The notes under the pieces are model-generated. The model worked only from the letters and a program-made list of their open reading frames with translations. It searched no databases and was not told where the DNA came from. This document shows, in pieces, positions 19,819-30,282 of a stretch of DNA of 61,839 nucleotides (its first letter is position 1; the number at the start of each line of letters is the position of its first letter). A program made the translations under genes and the position numbers. This DNA is from a virus. Where the stretch lies: the IMG/VR virus record IMGVR_UViG_3300021185_002489, positions 1 to 61,839 of that record; one strand, 5' to 3'.

Positions 19819-20996
19819 TGGGAGATATAGTAAAAGGTGTAGCATCACTTTTTGGAGGTAGAAAAAGAAGGCAGGAGCAAAAGGCTGCTACTGCGGGTTT
19901 AAATGCAGCAACAGGAAGGCAAGATGCTTTTGATTTACAAAACGTATACGCAGGAATGAATGCTCCAGATATTTCAATGTCTGGGTATGACCCTTCTCAA
20001 GCTCAAGTTGGACAATTAGGTCCAGCACAACAAGCACAGTTAGCGCAATTAGGGCCTTCGCAGGGGTATGAAGCTCAAGGATACACAGCGCAAGGATATG
20101 ATCCAAGAACAACATCAATAGGTGGCTTGGCTAGGGGTGCGGATACAGGTTTAACCAACACTATGGCTAACTTGCAGGTATCAACCGCTGGTGCAGAAAT
20201 GCAGGCAAGAGAAGCTGATCAATCTTTAGCGGCTTCGCAGGATTTAGCTGCACAAGCTGGTACGGGTGCGGGTGGAGCAACGGCATTAGCTGCCGCAGCT
20301 GCAAAATCAAAAGCTGGAGTATCAGCTTCTATAGACGAACAAGTTAAAAGAAATGAAATGCTTAGAGCTCAAGGGGAAAGCGAATTACAAAGATCCCAGT
20401 TAGCTCAAGGCAATTTAGCGTCTAAATTTGATTTAGGTCAAAGCCAATTCAATGTTGGTGCACAAAACCAAGCAGCTCAGTTTGGAGCACAGGCTCAAAA
20501 TCAAGCGGCGCAATTTGGCGCTCAAGCGCAGAACCAAGCAGCAAGATTTGGTGCTCAAGCTGAGAATCAATTTTCATTAGCTCAATTTGGCGCAGCAAAT
20601 CAAATGAATCAGTTTAATGCTGGTCAGCAAAATCGTTTTGCTCAAGCACAATTTGGTGCAGAAAATCAATTTGCTTTAGCTAATCAACAAGCTCAAAACA
20701 ATGCCGCTAGATTCGGGGCTACGGCTGCTAATCAAGCACAAATGGCTGCTGCTGACTATCAGTTTAAAACCGATACTATGGCTAGACAAGGTGAAGCTGC
20801 TGTACAACAATTTGAATTTGATAGATTACAGGATCAAACAAGTAGAGCAATGGCAAAAAGTAATGCGGCAGACGCAGCAAGAGCTCAAGCTAAATCAGAC
20901 CTTATTGGTGGTATAGCTGGAGTAGCTGACGCTGCTGTAAGTGCGTTCACGGGGGGAGTGGGCGTATCAAATTTATTAGGTAAAGCAGACGATTAA
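19818..20996 (+). CDS. Ala/Gln-rich internal virion (ejection-type) protein
   Basis: The protein has 392 residues. Residues about 45-110 are Gly/Gln/Tyr-rich; residues about 210-310 hold a run of imperfect 11-residue repeats of the type NQAAQFGAQAQ; the C-terminus has a small hydrophobic segment (about 362-388). Ala/Gln-rich helical proteins after the nozzle gene are typical of T7 gp14-like or P22 gp7-like ejection proteins, which enter the cell envelope with the DNA. Confidence 0.65.
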   Translation: MGDIVKGVASLFGGRKRRQEQKAATAGLNAATGRQDAFDLQNVYAGMNAPDISMSGYDPSQAQVGQLGPAQQAQLAQLGPSQGYEAQGYTAQGYDPRTTSIGGLARGADTGLTNTMANLQVSTAGAEMQAREADQSLAASQDLAAQAGTGAGGATALAAAAAKSKAGVSASIDEQVKRNEMLRAQGESELQRSQLAQGNLASKFDLGQSQFNVGAQNQAAQFGAQAQNQAAQFGAQAQNQAARFGAQAENQFSLAQFGAANQMNQFNAGQQNRFAQAQFGAENQFALANQQAQNNAARFGATAANQAQMAAADYQFKTDTMARQGEAAVQQFEFDRLQDQTSRAMAKSNAADAARAQAKSDLIGGIAGVADAAVSAFTGGVGVSNLLGKADD

Positions 20997-20997
20997 T

Positions 20998-22569
20998 ATG
21001 GCAAACTATAATTACGACTTTTGGTCAAAAGAATTTGAATACAAACCTGGGGGTGCTAAAAGCCAACAGATGATAGGGCAAGCTATAGATTCGTCTATAG
21101 AAGAACGCCGATTAATGGCTGATAGAGCTGAAGCTAAAAAAGATAGGCAACTTAAAAGAAATATTTTAAATTATAACTATGCGCAAAAGATGGCGCAAGA
21201 TATGGATGATTTAAATATTATGCCTACTGCAGGTGTGCAGGGAATGGATCAAATAATGACAGCCGCAGGAAGATCTATTGCTGACCAAGCTGCTTATTTA
21301 AATAAAGAACTTAAAAGAACCGGGGATATGACATCATATTCTGCGGCTATGGCTAAGTTAAAAGGAGAAGTTAGTAGTATTAAAAACATGGACAAAGAAG
21401 CTAAAGCTTTTTTAGGCGGAGTTAATACAGCTATAGAAAACGGTACATTTTCAGATTATAACTCACCTGAGTTACTAGGAATGGCTGAGGATATGCGAAG
21501 AGGATCGCCTAAGGGTAGATTTGAAAATATCGATGGCGTTACTACTTGGGTTTCTGAAACTGTTGATGGTAAACCATATCAAGTTGCTGCAAGTCAATTC
21601 AGCGAGCTATCTAAAAAACTTCAAGTTAAAGATGATGTAGACACTTTATTAAAGTCATCTATAAGTTTAAATCAAGGGCGTGATGGTAACATATTAGGCT
21701 TTAATCAAAGCCCATCAGGTATTGGTGGGCAAGGTTTAAGTGCAGCTGATTTAGCAGCGGACAGTTTAACTGACCTTATAAATACTGCTGGGCCTGGAAA
21801 TAAAGAAAGAAAAAGTGCAGCTTTATTAGTTGATCATTTTGGTGTACCATCAAGAAAAGCTAAAGAACTTATGGCTCAGGTTATTGATGAAGATCAATTA
21901 ACACCTCAAGAAAAAGCAGACGGTATTGTAACAGAAGGTGATAGGTTGTTGCAAAACAAATGGCTACAAAAAGCAGAGTCTATGTACGGTATCAACCAAA
22001 AAGCTGTTAGCACAGAGCGTAGAGCAAGGCAAGATCAGTATGAGCAACACAAAGAAAAAATTGATAACAGAAGAGACGTTAATAATACAATAGAAAATTT
22101 ACCTTCAGCTACTGTTAACAATAATAATGAAAACGATCCGCTTTCAAAAAAATATCAGTTTAGAAATGAAATTCAAGATAATCCTGGGAAGTTCTGGAAT
22201 GATATAGAAACAAGCTTTATAGAAAAAGGGTTTAACAATCCTAAGCGCCTTTATTCTGAAGCTAAAACAATATACGATCCTAAAGATCCAAACGCTAATG
22301 AAGATGGAACTGTAACTATTCCATCTAGGTTTATAGGATATCAAATTGTTAATGAAAAATTGCCTGCAAACAGAAGAACGCCTGTTACAGTTTATGCAGA
22401 AGATTTTAACAATTTAGATGATGTATACAAAAAAATATATGCAGCTACGGGAATGGAGTCTTTTGGAAGAAAACCAATTTCTGCAAAGACTAAAACAGGA
22501 ACTAATGACCCTATAACTGAAATGCAAGGTATAGGACAAAGCAATCTTAGATCACAATTTGGATACTAA
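20998..22569 (+). CDS. Putative internal virion / ejection protein, 523 aa
   Basis: A charged, mostly helical protein that starts one base after the previous gene and is followed by the giant protein. It contains an N-terminal helix-rich part and a basic C-terminus. No catalytic motif is visible. The three-gene order small Ala-rich, middle, giant resembles the T7 gp14-gp15-gp16 series of ejection proteins. Confidence 0.6.
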   Translation: MANYNYDFWSKEFEYKPGGAKSQQMIGQAIDSSIEERRLMADRAEAKKDRQLKRNILNYNYAQKMAQDMDDLNIMPTAGVQGMDQIMTAAGRSIADQAAYLNKELKRTGDMTSYSAAMAKLKGEVSSIKNMDKEAKAFLGGVNTAIENGTFSDYNSPELLGMAEDMRRGSPKGRFENIDGVTTWVSETVDGKPYQVAASQFSELSKKLQVKDDVDTLLKSSISLNQGRDGNILGFNQSPSGIGGQGLSAADLAADSLTDLINTAGPGNKERKSAALLVDHFGVPSRKAKELMAQVIDEDQLTPQEKADGIVTEGDRLLQNKWLQKAESMYGINQKAVSTERRARQDQYEQHKEKIDNRRDVNNTIENLPSATVNNNNENDPLSKKYQFRNEIQDNPGKFWNDIETSFIEKGFNNPKRLYSEAKTIYDPKDPNANEDGTVTIPSRFIGYQIVNEKLPANRRTPVTVYAEDFNNLDDVYKKIYAATGMESFGRKPISAKTKTGTNDPITEMQGIGQSNLRSQFGY

Positions 22570-22580
22570 TAATTTTATAT

Positions 22581-25500
22581 ATGCTAACAGAAGAACAAAA
22601 ATTAGAATTAGATAACTTAGTTGCTTCAATGCAAACTAAAGGAGCTTCTAATGAGGAAATCCAAGCTGCTGTAGATGCTAGAAAATCACAAATGCTTTCA
22701 TCTTCAGATATGGAAAAGCCACAACCTGTTGCGGAGACAACTGCACCTGCAGCAGGTCAAACACCCGGTACGGAATTGCAGTTGGAAAGTGGTTCTTCGG
22801 AATTACAAAGTGAAGAGGAAGAAGACGAACCTAATGTATTACAATCATTAATAGCTAGAACAGGAAGAGGTGTTGTAACCGCAGCTAAAGGCTTGTCTTC
22901 TTTTAAAGATGGATTAATATTTGGTGCTATGAATCTATATGATCCTGATAAAAGTACCGAAGAAAAAAAAGCTCTTTATGATGCTATTGAAAGAGGCAGT
23001 GCTACTGACATGCTTCCCTCTACTGATGACTTTGAAACAGCTGAAGATTGGTTAAGTAAATACGTTAGAAGAACAGATAACGAAAGTATAACTGATGCAA
23101 TAACAAATGGTAATTATGCTGAAGCGGCTGAAATGACAGTAGGCGGAGCTTTAGAATCTGTGCCTTCTGTATTAGCTGCATTAACAGGCTACGGTGGTAT
23201 TGCTTTATTTGGAGCCAGCGTTGCTGGAAATAAATTTGACGAAGAACTTGAAAAAAATCCAGAAGAAGCGATAGGAACTTTAGCTTTAAACGCTTTAGGT
23301 TCAGGTGCAACTGAAGCTGGTTTTGAATTAGTTACTCGCGGTATATTAAGCAAAGCTGGATTTATAAACAAAGAAATGGGAGCTAAAGCTGCTAAAGAGT
23401 TTTTAAATCAAAGTGCCGGAAGCATGGCAAAAAAGCTTGGTTTAGGTTATTTAGGGGAAGCTGGATCAGAGGCCGCTACAGAGCTTACGCAAACTATTAA
23501 CGATGCTTATGGTTTTTTAGGGACAGGGATAGGTGAGTTAGAAGGTAGAGCTGACGAAACTTTAGCTAAAACTGTTGGAAACAATATAAAAAATATTGTT
23601 GACGCTGGTATTGTTGGTGGTTTTATGGGAGGTACTATATCTACTGTAGGTGCTTTAGGCAACAATACACCAGCAAGAAATAGAGCTGAACAAATATTAA
23701 CTCCTGAAGTACAAAAACAGCAGATGGAAACTTCTGCTAAAAATATATCTGAGTATGTTAAAGACTTAGAAAAAACAGAAGATGAATACGAAAGATCTTT
23801 GCTTGAAAAAAAAATAGTAGAAGAGGAAAATAATATTGTTAAAACGAAGAAAAAAGTTTCATTAGGGCTTTCTTCTTTAAAAGGCGATAATCTTTCTAAA
23901 TATGCTAAAAATCAAGATGAAATAACAAAAGCAAAAGCTTCTATTGAATCTGATACAGATGCTGAGAAAGCAAAATCTTTAGCTAGACAAAGATATGATG
24001 AGCTTGTAAATGAAAACAATGAGATTCTTGAAAGCTCAATAAAACAAAAATTTGAAGATATTACTGAATCTGCAGAAAAGCAGGCTGGAGATTTAGGTGT
24101 AGAATTTAAAAGATTTAAGACTTCAAAAGAGGTTGAAGATTATATACTTTCTAAAGACAAAAGAAAAACAAAAAAATCTAAAGTATTAGCAGAGTCTAAT
24201 GACGGTTTTATTATTCAAAACTTTGATGGTACTCAAGAAATTATAATAAATGAAGAGGTTGCTATGGATCCTGAAAATCAGGCTGTAAATGTAGCTTCAC
24301 ACGAATTATTACATGGAGTATTATATAATACCTTAAAAGGAAATCCAGATACTGCCGAAAATTTAGGAATTGAATTAGGTAAGGAGATAGCTAAAATTAA
24401 CGTTGAAGAAGTAGCTGATTCTAATTTTAGAAAAAGGCTTGAGCTTTATGCGGATGAATCAATAGCTGTACAGGGCGAAGAAGTTCTTGCTTTATTTTCT
24501 GATGCTGTTGCTACGGGTGATATAAAATATAATGAAAATATTTTTACTAAGTTAGGAGATGGTGTTAGGCGTGTATTAGAAACCGTAGGTCTTAAAAAGA
24601 AATTTAACACAGGAAGAGATGTATATAATTTTATAAAAGATTATAATGCGGACATTGCTAAAGGTGGCTTAAGGCAGTCTATAATACAAGGAGCTAAAGA
24701 GGGATTTGAAGGTAAATTAGTTAAAGATGCAGAAAAACAAGCTAAATCTGTAATTAAAGAATCTCGCTCAAATTTAAAAGGCTTATTAGATAAGTATGGA
24801 GATAAAAAAACTTTAATACAACAAAGTTTACTTAAAACACCGCAAGGTCAAGAAACATTTGATTTTGTAAAATCTGAATTTGGACAAGAAGTTGCGCCCA
24901 TAGTTGAGTCTGTAACTAAAAGACTATATGACCCAATACCTCAAGATGCTAAGCAGGGTGTTAGTAGAGAAGATTATAAAAACGCTATGATTTCTGATTT
25001 GGCTACTATTGTAGACCGGGAATATGATCCTGCTAAACAAGATTTAGACAAATTTGTAGGAATTAGAGCTTTTCAAAGATCTAATAGGTTAGCTAAGCAG
25101 CTAGGTATTGAATCAGTTGCTGAACGAGGTGGAGCTGGTATTACAACAGACGTTACAGAAGCTAAAGCTATTACAGCTGAAGAAAAAGCCCCAGATGAAG
25201 TTTCAACTAAAAAACCAATTGCAGAAGCTTTAAAACTGCCTAAAGAAATTTCAGAAAAAACAAATAGATTAGCTGAATTAGCTGCTATAAAAGCTGATAA
25301 ATCTTTAGAAGGAAAAGAAACATCTGATGTTAAAAAACTTTCTGCTAGAAATAAAGCTTTTAATGATATTTTTAGTAAGCAATTATTTAATGATATTAAA
25401 ACTGAGCTAGGTAAAAACACTAAAAACTCTAATGATTTTTCTAAATATTTAGATAAAAACTACGAGGGTTTATTAGATGCTGCTTTAGATAATATAGACT

Positions 25501-28500
25501 TTCAAAAAGGGGGTGGTGTATCTGCAGATTGGAATACAAATCCTCCAACAAAACAAGAGTTTGTAGATTATTATGAAGCTACTAATGAAAAAGCTTCAAC
25601 AAGAGCTGATCGCAAAAAGTCTTTAAATAATGCTATAGCTAGACAATTAGCAAATGAGGCTAGAATTGAATTTGCCAAAAAAGATCCTGCAACTGCTCAA
25701 TTATTTAAAAAGAAGCATGGAGTTGTTTTAGCTAGTAAATCTTTAATTCCTTCAAATGAAAAATTACAAACATTATCTGGAATTCCAAATTTTAATGAAT
25801 TAGGCGGTATGCCTGCAAGAAATGTTTGGAAAGGTTTAAATGCTGAAACAAATATAGGATTTAATTTAAGTACAGAAAGCGGGAGAAAAAGAGCAATTTC
25901 TTCTATGAAAAAAGCTTTAATTAAAGGGCAAGTGCCTATTGATGCTTTTTTAACAGCAGAAATAATAATAAATAGTAGTCCTAGATTTTTTGTAGAACAG
26001 GAAAAAGCGTATACAAATGCTAAAGCTAAACTTGGAAAAAATAATAAACAAACAATAGCGGCAGATAAAGAGCGCATGCGTGTTAAAAATGAATTTGTAA
26101 AAAACATGAACACTATGCTTTCTGAAGTTAAAGATAGTGGAAAAGCTGTTTATTTAACAGGCCCAGCTAAAGGATGGACTAAAAATAAATATTCATTTAA
26201 TACTTTAGGAAAAAACTTAACACAAATTGCTGAATCTTTTAAAAATGGAAAAGTTGCTAAAAACAATTTAGCTAACCTATCTATGTTTGAGCAAACTATG
26301 CGCCCTCTTTATAACTTAATTTCTGATGCTAAAACTACTTCAGAAAAAACAGAAATGGTTAATTTAATTATGATGTTAACCAACACTAGCAATGGAGGCT
26401 CTAATTTATGGTTTAGACAAGGAGCAGAAGTTGTTGGATTTTCTAAATTTTTATTACCAGGAAAAGAGGGTAAAAGAGGTATTGAGTGGGAACATGCAAT
26501 GCAGGCTAATAATGCTCGTTTATTTTTACTTAATTCTGCTTTAAACAATGTGCCATGGACCACCGTTTATCCTGCTGTAAAAAGAAATTATAAAGTAATA
26601 GCATTAGATAAATCTTTAGATGATATTTTAAAATCAGCTAAAAGAGGCAATGCAATGGGAGAAGGCTGGAACGTTTATAAAAGTCATTGGACAGAAAGGT
26701 ATTTTCATCCAGATGTAGTTGTTTTTGGGGGCATTGACCCCTTTAGTATAATTGATATTAGCGGGCAAACAATGTCTGAAAAATATAATATAGATGCGGC
26801 TGGCCAATCATTAACTGAAATTAAATCATCAAAAACTTTAAATAAAGAGTTTAACGATATTATTGAAAGAGTTAAAGGTGTTGCTTCTGATGCTACATAT
26901 TCTGAAGCTAGAGCTATAAAACTTGGAAAGAAAAATAATCCTTTTAAGTTTTTTGTTCCTTATTCAGCTGAGGATTATATGGGATTGGTATATCCTACGC
27001 TTGGCAAAGGTGCTGAAGGTGATAAAAATCTTAAATGGTATAAAGATAACATTACTGATGTTTATGCAAGAGGGATTCGTGATTTTGAAATAGCTAAGCA
27101 GCAGTCTATGACACAATGGACTGAACTTAAAAAACAAATTAAAAATTCTCCTGCTAAATTAGATAAAGAAGCTGTAAGAGATTTTACTAATGAAGAAGCT
27201 ATAAGATTATACTTATGGGATCAGCAAGGTATGCTGCCTGATAATGTTGCTAAAAAAGATATTGAAGCAATAAATAAATATATTGATAGTAAGCCTGAGT
27301 TAAAAAGTTTTGCAGAACAAATACAAGGATTGACTTCAGACGGCTACCCTGCACCTACAGGTGATTGGTTAGCTGGCACAATAACTACTGATTTAGTTAA
27401 TTATACTAATACAGCTAGTAGAGAGCAGTACTTGAAGCAATGGCAAGATAACGTAGATGTTGTGTATAGCAAAGAGAATATGAATAAACTCCGCGCTATT
27501 TATGGTGAAGACTATACCGAAGCGTTAAGTGATATGCTTTATAGAATGAAGACTGGTCGCAATAGACCATCTGGTGCTAATAAGCTTACTAATCAGTTTA
27601 TGAACTGGGTTAATGATTCTGTAGGTACGATAATGTTCTTTAATACAAGATCAGCATTGTTGCAAACAATATCAGCTGTAAACTATTTAAACTTTACAGA
27701 TAACAATCCGTTAAGAGTTGCTGCTGCATTTGCAAATCAAAAACAATACTGGTCTGATTTTTCTGAAATATTTAATTCTGATTTCTTAAAACAAAGAAGA
27801 GGTGGGTTAAAAACTGATGTTAACGCAGATGAAATAGCACGAGCTGCTTCGACATCTGATAATAAAGTTAGAGCTGCGTTAGCCGCTATATTAAAGAAAG
27901 GATTTTTACCAACTCAACTTGCGGATAGTTTTGCAATATCAGTTGGGGGCGCTGCTTTTTACAGAAACAGAATTAATTCTTTAATGAAAGATGGTCTTAC
28001 TGAAGAGCAAGCTAAAGAGCAGGCGTTTTTAGATTTTAAAGAAACAACTGAAGAGTCTCAGCAATCATCAAGACCAGATAGAGTCTCCATGCAGCAAGCG
28101 AGCCCATTAGGACGCGTTGTATTAGCCTTTGCTAACACACCTATGCAATATACTCGTTTAACTAAAAAAGCTGCCTTAGATCTCTTTAATGGACGTGGCG
28201 ACTGGAAGACTAATCTTTCTAAACTTGCTTATTACGGAGCTGTGCAGAATATTATATTTACTGCTTTACAGTCTGCAATGTTTGCAATGTTATTTTCTGA
28301 CGAAGAAGACGACAAAGAAAAAGAAAAGATTGGTAGAATTGGTAACGGTATTGCTGATACTTTACTAAGAGGTTCTGGTGTATATGGAGCTGGCGTAGCA
28401 ATGATTAAAAACATTGTTATGGAAGCTATTAAACAATATAATAGCGGAAGACCTGATTACACAAAAGCTGCAGCTAAGATAACAAGTATATCACCTCCTG

Positions 28501-29258
28501 TAGATTCTAAAATAAGAAAGCTACAGTCTGTGGGTAGAACGTTTACTTATAAGCAAGAGATTGAAAAAATGAGAACAAAAGGTTTTGATATTGACAATCC
28601 AGCTTATATGGCTGTAGGGCAAACTGTTTCTGCATTAGCCAACATACCTTTAGATAGAGCAGTACGTAAAATGAACAACTTAAAAACTGCAGTTGATCAG
28701 GATACTGAATTGTGGCAATCTATTGGTTTAGCTTTAGGATATAGTGAATGGGATTTAGGGATGATACAAGCTCAACAAAAAAAGGATAAAGAGCAAAAGA
28801 AAGCTGATAAAGTTAAAAAAGCTTACATGAAAAAGTTTAGTCCTAAGCTTGATGCTAAAACAAAAAGAATTATATCTTTTAGTAAAATGTCTAAAGACGA
28901 AAAAAAAGAATATATTCAAAAAAGAGCAAAAGCAGGACAGCCTTTATTTAAAAAAGATTTTTCAAATAGTTTACCAAAAGGAGTATTAGGTAGAGCTAAT
29001 AAAGATGGCACTATTGAAGTTGCTAATGGACTATCACCTACAAAAAAGAAACAGGTTATAGCTCATGAAAAAAAGCATCAAGAAGACATGAAGTCTGGTA
29101 AATTAAACTATGATAAGAATTTTATTTATTGGAATAATGAAAAATATAAAAGAACTTCTAATAAAAAAATAAATTACAAAGGAAAATTATATATTGAAGG
29201 CTCGCCGGCTTTGCCTTGGGAAAAAGCTGCAAATAACGCTGAAAAACAAATTAATTAA
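22581..29258 (+). CDS. Giant virion-associated protein with two HExxH motifs
   Basis: The protein has 2225 residues. A Glu/Gln-rich N-terminus is followed by small Gly/Ala hydrophobic helices (about 195-215, 340-360), coiled coil (about 380-500), then SHELLHG with H574-E575-H578, a zinc-metallopeptidase signature. A large helical body follows with boxes such as WEHAMQANNA and FFNTRSALLQT, a hydrophobic segment at about 1883-1905, and a last HEKKH motif (H2162-H2166). Giant proteins of this type after ejection genes are usually injected with DNA. The metal-binding motifs suggest protease activity towards peptidoglycan-associated or host proteins, unproven. No RNA polymerase DxDGD motif is seen. 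Confidence 0.7.
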   Translation: MLTEEQKLELDNLVASMQTKGASNEEIQAAVDARKSQMLSSSDMEKPQPVAETTAPAAGQTPGTELQLESGSSELQSEEEEDEPNVLQSLIARTGRGVVTAAKGLSSFKDGLIFGAMNLYDPDKSTEEKKALYDAIERGSATDMLPSTDDFETAEDWLSKYVRRTDNESITDAITNGNYAEAAEMTVGGALESVPSVLAALTGYGGIALFGASVAGNKFDEELEKNPEEAIGTLALNALGSGATEAGFELVTRGILSKAGFINKEMGAKAAKEFLNQSAGSMAKKLGLGYLGEAGSEAATELTQTINDAYGFLGTGIGELEGRADETLAKTVGNNIKNIVDAGIVGGFMGGTISTVGALGNNTPARNRAEQILTPEVQKQQMETSAKNISEYVKDLEKTEDEYERSLLEKKIVEEENNIVKTKKKVSLGLSSLKGDNLSKYAKNQDEITKAKASIESDTDAEKAKSLARQRYDELVNENNEILESSIKQKFEDITESAEKQAGDLGVEFKRFKTSKEVEDYILSKDKRKTKKSKVLAESNDGFIIQNFDGTQEIIINEEVAMDPENQAVNVASHELLHGVLYNTLKGNPDTAENLGIELGKEIAKINVEEVADSNFRKRLELYADESIAVQGEEVLALFSDAVATGDIKYNENIFTKLGDGVRRVLETVGLKKKFNTGRDVYNFIKDYNADIAKGGLRQSIIQGAKEGFEGKLVKDAEKQAKSVIKESRSNLKGLLDKYGDKKTLIQQSLLKTPQGQETFDFVKSEFGQEVAPIVESVTKRLYDPIPQDAKQGVSREDYKNAMISDLATIVDREYDPAKQDLDKFVGIRAFQRSNRLAKQLGIESVAERGGAGITTDVTEAKAITAEEKAPDEVSTKKPIAEALKLPKEISEKTNRLAELAAIKADKSLEGKETSDVKKLSARNKAFNDIFSKQLFNDIKTELGKNTKNSNDFSKYLDKNYEGLLDAALDNIDFQKGGGVSADWNTNPPTKQEFVDYYEATNEKASTRADRKKSLNNAIARQLANEARIEFAKKDPATAQLFKKKHGVVLASKSLIPSNEKLQTLSGIPNFNELGGMPARNVWKGLNAETNIGFNLSTESGRKRAISSMKKALIKGQVPIDAFLTAEIIINSSPRFFVEQEKAYTNAKAKLGKNNKQTIAADKERMRVKNEFVKNMNTMLSEVKDSGKAVYLTGPAKGWTKNKYSFNTLGKNLTQIAESFKNGKVAKNNLANLSMFEQTMRPLYNLISDAKTTSEKTEMVNLIMMLTNTSNGGSNLWFRQGAEVVGFSKFLLPGKEGKRGIEWEHAMQANNARLFLLNSALNNVPWTTVYPAVKRNYKVIALDKSLDDILKSAKRGNAMGEGWNVYKSHWTERYFHPDVVVFGGIDPFSIIDISGQTMSEKYNIDAAGQSLTEIKSSKTLNKEFNDIIERVKGVASDATYSEARAIKLGKKNNPFKFFVPYSAEDYMGLVYPTLGKGAEGDKNLKWYKDNITDVYARGIRDFEIAKQQSMTQWTELKKQIKNSPAKLDKEAVRDFTNEEAIRLYLWDQQGMLPDNVAKKDIEAINKYIDSKPELKSFAEQIQGLTSDGYPAPTGDWLAGTITTDLVNYTNTASREQYLKQWQDNVDVVYSKENMNKLRAIYGEDYTEALSDMLYRMKTGRNRPSGANKLTNQFMNWVNDSVGTIMFFNTRSALLQTISAVNYLNFTDNNPLRVAAAFANQKQYWSDFSEIFNSDFLKQRRGGLKTDVNADEIARAASTSDNKVRAALAAILKKGFLPTQLADSFAISVGGAAFYRNRINSLMKDGLTEEQAKEQAFLDFKETTEESQQSSRPDRVSMQQASPLGRVVLAFANTPMQYTRLTKKAALDLFNGRGDWKTNLSKLAYYGAVQNIIFTALQSAMFAMLFSDEEDDKEKEKIGRIGNGIADTLLRGSGVYGAGVAMIKNIVMEAIKQYNSGRPDYTKAAAKITSISPPVDSKIRKLQSVGRTFTYKQEIEKMRTKGFDIDNPAYMAVGQTVSALANIPLDRAVRKMNNLKTAVDQDTELWQSIGLALGYSEWDLGMIQAQQKKDKEQKKADKVKKAYMKKFSPKLDAKTKRIISFSKMSKDEKKEYIQKRAKAGQPLFKKDFSNSLPKGVLGRANKDGTIEVANGLSPTKKKQVIAHEKKHQEDMKSGKLNYDKNFIYWNNEKYKRTSNKKINYKGKLYIEGSPALPWEKAANNAEKQIN

Positions 29259-29260
29259 TT

Positions 29261-30175
29261 ATGCCAACAGAAACTTCTACACAAAGAAGTGCACGTATTA
29301 ATGCTGCACAAAAAGCTAAAAAACAAAGACTAAAAGCTAGAAATAGCCTTGGTAATATTTTTGAAGGTACATTTACTACAACGGCTCAAGCTAAAAAAAA
29401 TAAAAAGTTTGATAATTTGCAAAAAACAATAAATAATGTTGTTGCAAGTAAAAATCCCAAAGCTGGACCTAAAACTAAGGAAGAAACATTTGATTTTAGA
29501 AATCAAGCAGCAGAAGCTTTGTCTAATACAAAACCAAATGCAAAGCCAAAAAGTAAACAATCAACAAAAAAAGATTTTGGTAAAAGTTTAAAACAATTTG
29601 ACACATCAGATATTAAATCTGATAAAGAAAAGTTATCTACTTCAAAAGCAACTGCGGCTACTTTAAAAGATTTAGGTTTAAAAAGTACAGCTAAAAAAGA
29701 GTCTAAGAAACAGCTTAGTAATAAAGAAAGAAGGCAGCAAAATAGAGCTGCTAATCTTGCTTTAAGAACGGGTAAAACTTTAGATGAAGCTTCTGCTTTA
29801 AAAGAAAAAAGAAGAACGGCTAGAAAACAGTATCTTAGAAACTTTGCTAGCCAATTAGCTAGAGGTGAACAAGCCGCGCCTATTAGAGGATTTGGAGAAG
29901 GAGAAGATGGGAAACCAGGTACGGGATCATCTTTAGTTGATAACAGTGGAGCTAAAGAAGAAGTTACTGCAAAAACAGAGCAGGCGAATCAAGATACAAA
30001 ATCTATACAAAAAAGTATAGATACATTTGGCACACCTAACTCAGGCTTTGGCTTAGGTGTAACACCTATGGGAGGTGTTGGTCAAAATTTTGGTATAGAT
30101 CTTAATTTTAACACGCCAGACCTAACATCTAGTAAATATATGCAGCAAGAATATCTGCGAAAAAAGCTGGGATAA
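29261..30175 (+). CDS. Basic virion-region protein, 304 aa
   Basis: A Lys/Arg/Ala/Ser-rich, probably disordered protein for most of its length (about residues 1-190), with a Gly/Pro/Asn-rich C-terminal third. It begins two bases after the giant gene and is the last gene of the rightward block before the terminators. No family recognised; composition suggests nucleic-acid contact or a packaged basic protein. Confidence 0.6.
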   Translation: MPTETSTQRSARINAAQKAKKQRLKARNSLGNIFEGTFTTTAQAKKNKKFDNLQKTINNVVASKNPKAGPKTKEETFDFRNQAAEALSNTKPNAKPKSKQSTKKDFGKSLKQFDTSDIKSDKEKLSTSKATAATLKDLGLKSTAKKESKKQLSNKERRQQNRAANLALRTGKTLDEASALKEKRRTARKQYLRNFASQLARGEQAAPIRGFGEGEDGKPGTGSSLVDNSGAKEEVTAKTEQANQDTKSIQKSIDTFGTPNSGFGLGVTPMGGVGQNFGIDLNFNTPDLTSSKYMQQEYLRKKLG

Positions 30176-30190
30176 AAAAAAGAAATAAGT

Positions 30191-30225
30191 TGCTTGTTAA
30201 GTATTAAAAGTTAACTTAATAAGCA
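30191..30225. terminator. 12-bp hairpin at the convergent junction
   Basis: The arms TGCTTGTTAAGT and ACTTAATAAGCA pair over twelve bases (one G-T) around an 11-base loop. It is followed after 24 bases by the stronger terminator at 30249. It may act as a first 3'-end stabiliser for the rightward late transcript. Confidence 0.5.
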
Positions 30226-30248
30226 GTATATTGCTTAAATAAAAAAAA

Positions 30249-30280
30249 GGGGTAACCATTTACGGCTACCCCCTTTTTTT
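30249..30280. terminator. Bidirectional intrinsic terminator
   Basis: GGGGTA pairs with TACCCC around an ACC..GG inner stem; seven T follow on the plus strand and eight A precede, giving a T-run on the minus strand too. It lies between the stop of the basic protein gene (30175) and the stop of nrdA (30283), so it ends transcription from both convergent blocks. Confidence 0.85.
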
Positions 30281-30282
30281 AT

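Noticed and set aside
22581-29258. A virion RNA polymerase in the 2225-residue protein
   Set aside because: I looked for the DxDGD catalytic motif of the giant crAss-type polymerases and of two-barrel polymerases and did not find it; the helical content and HExxH motifs fit an ejection protein better.
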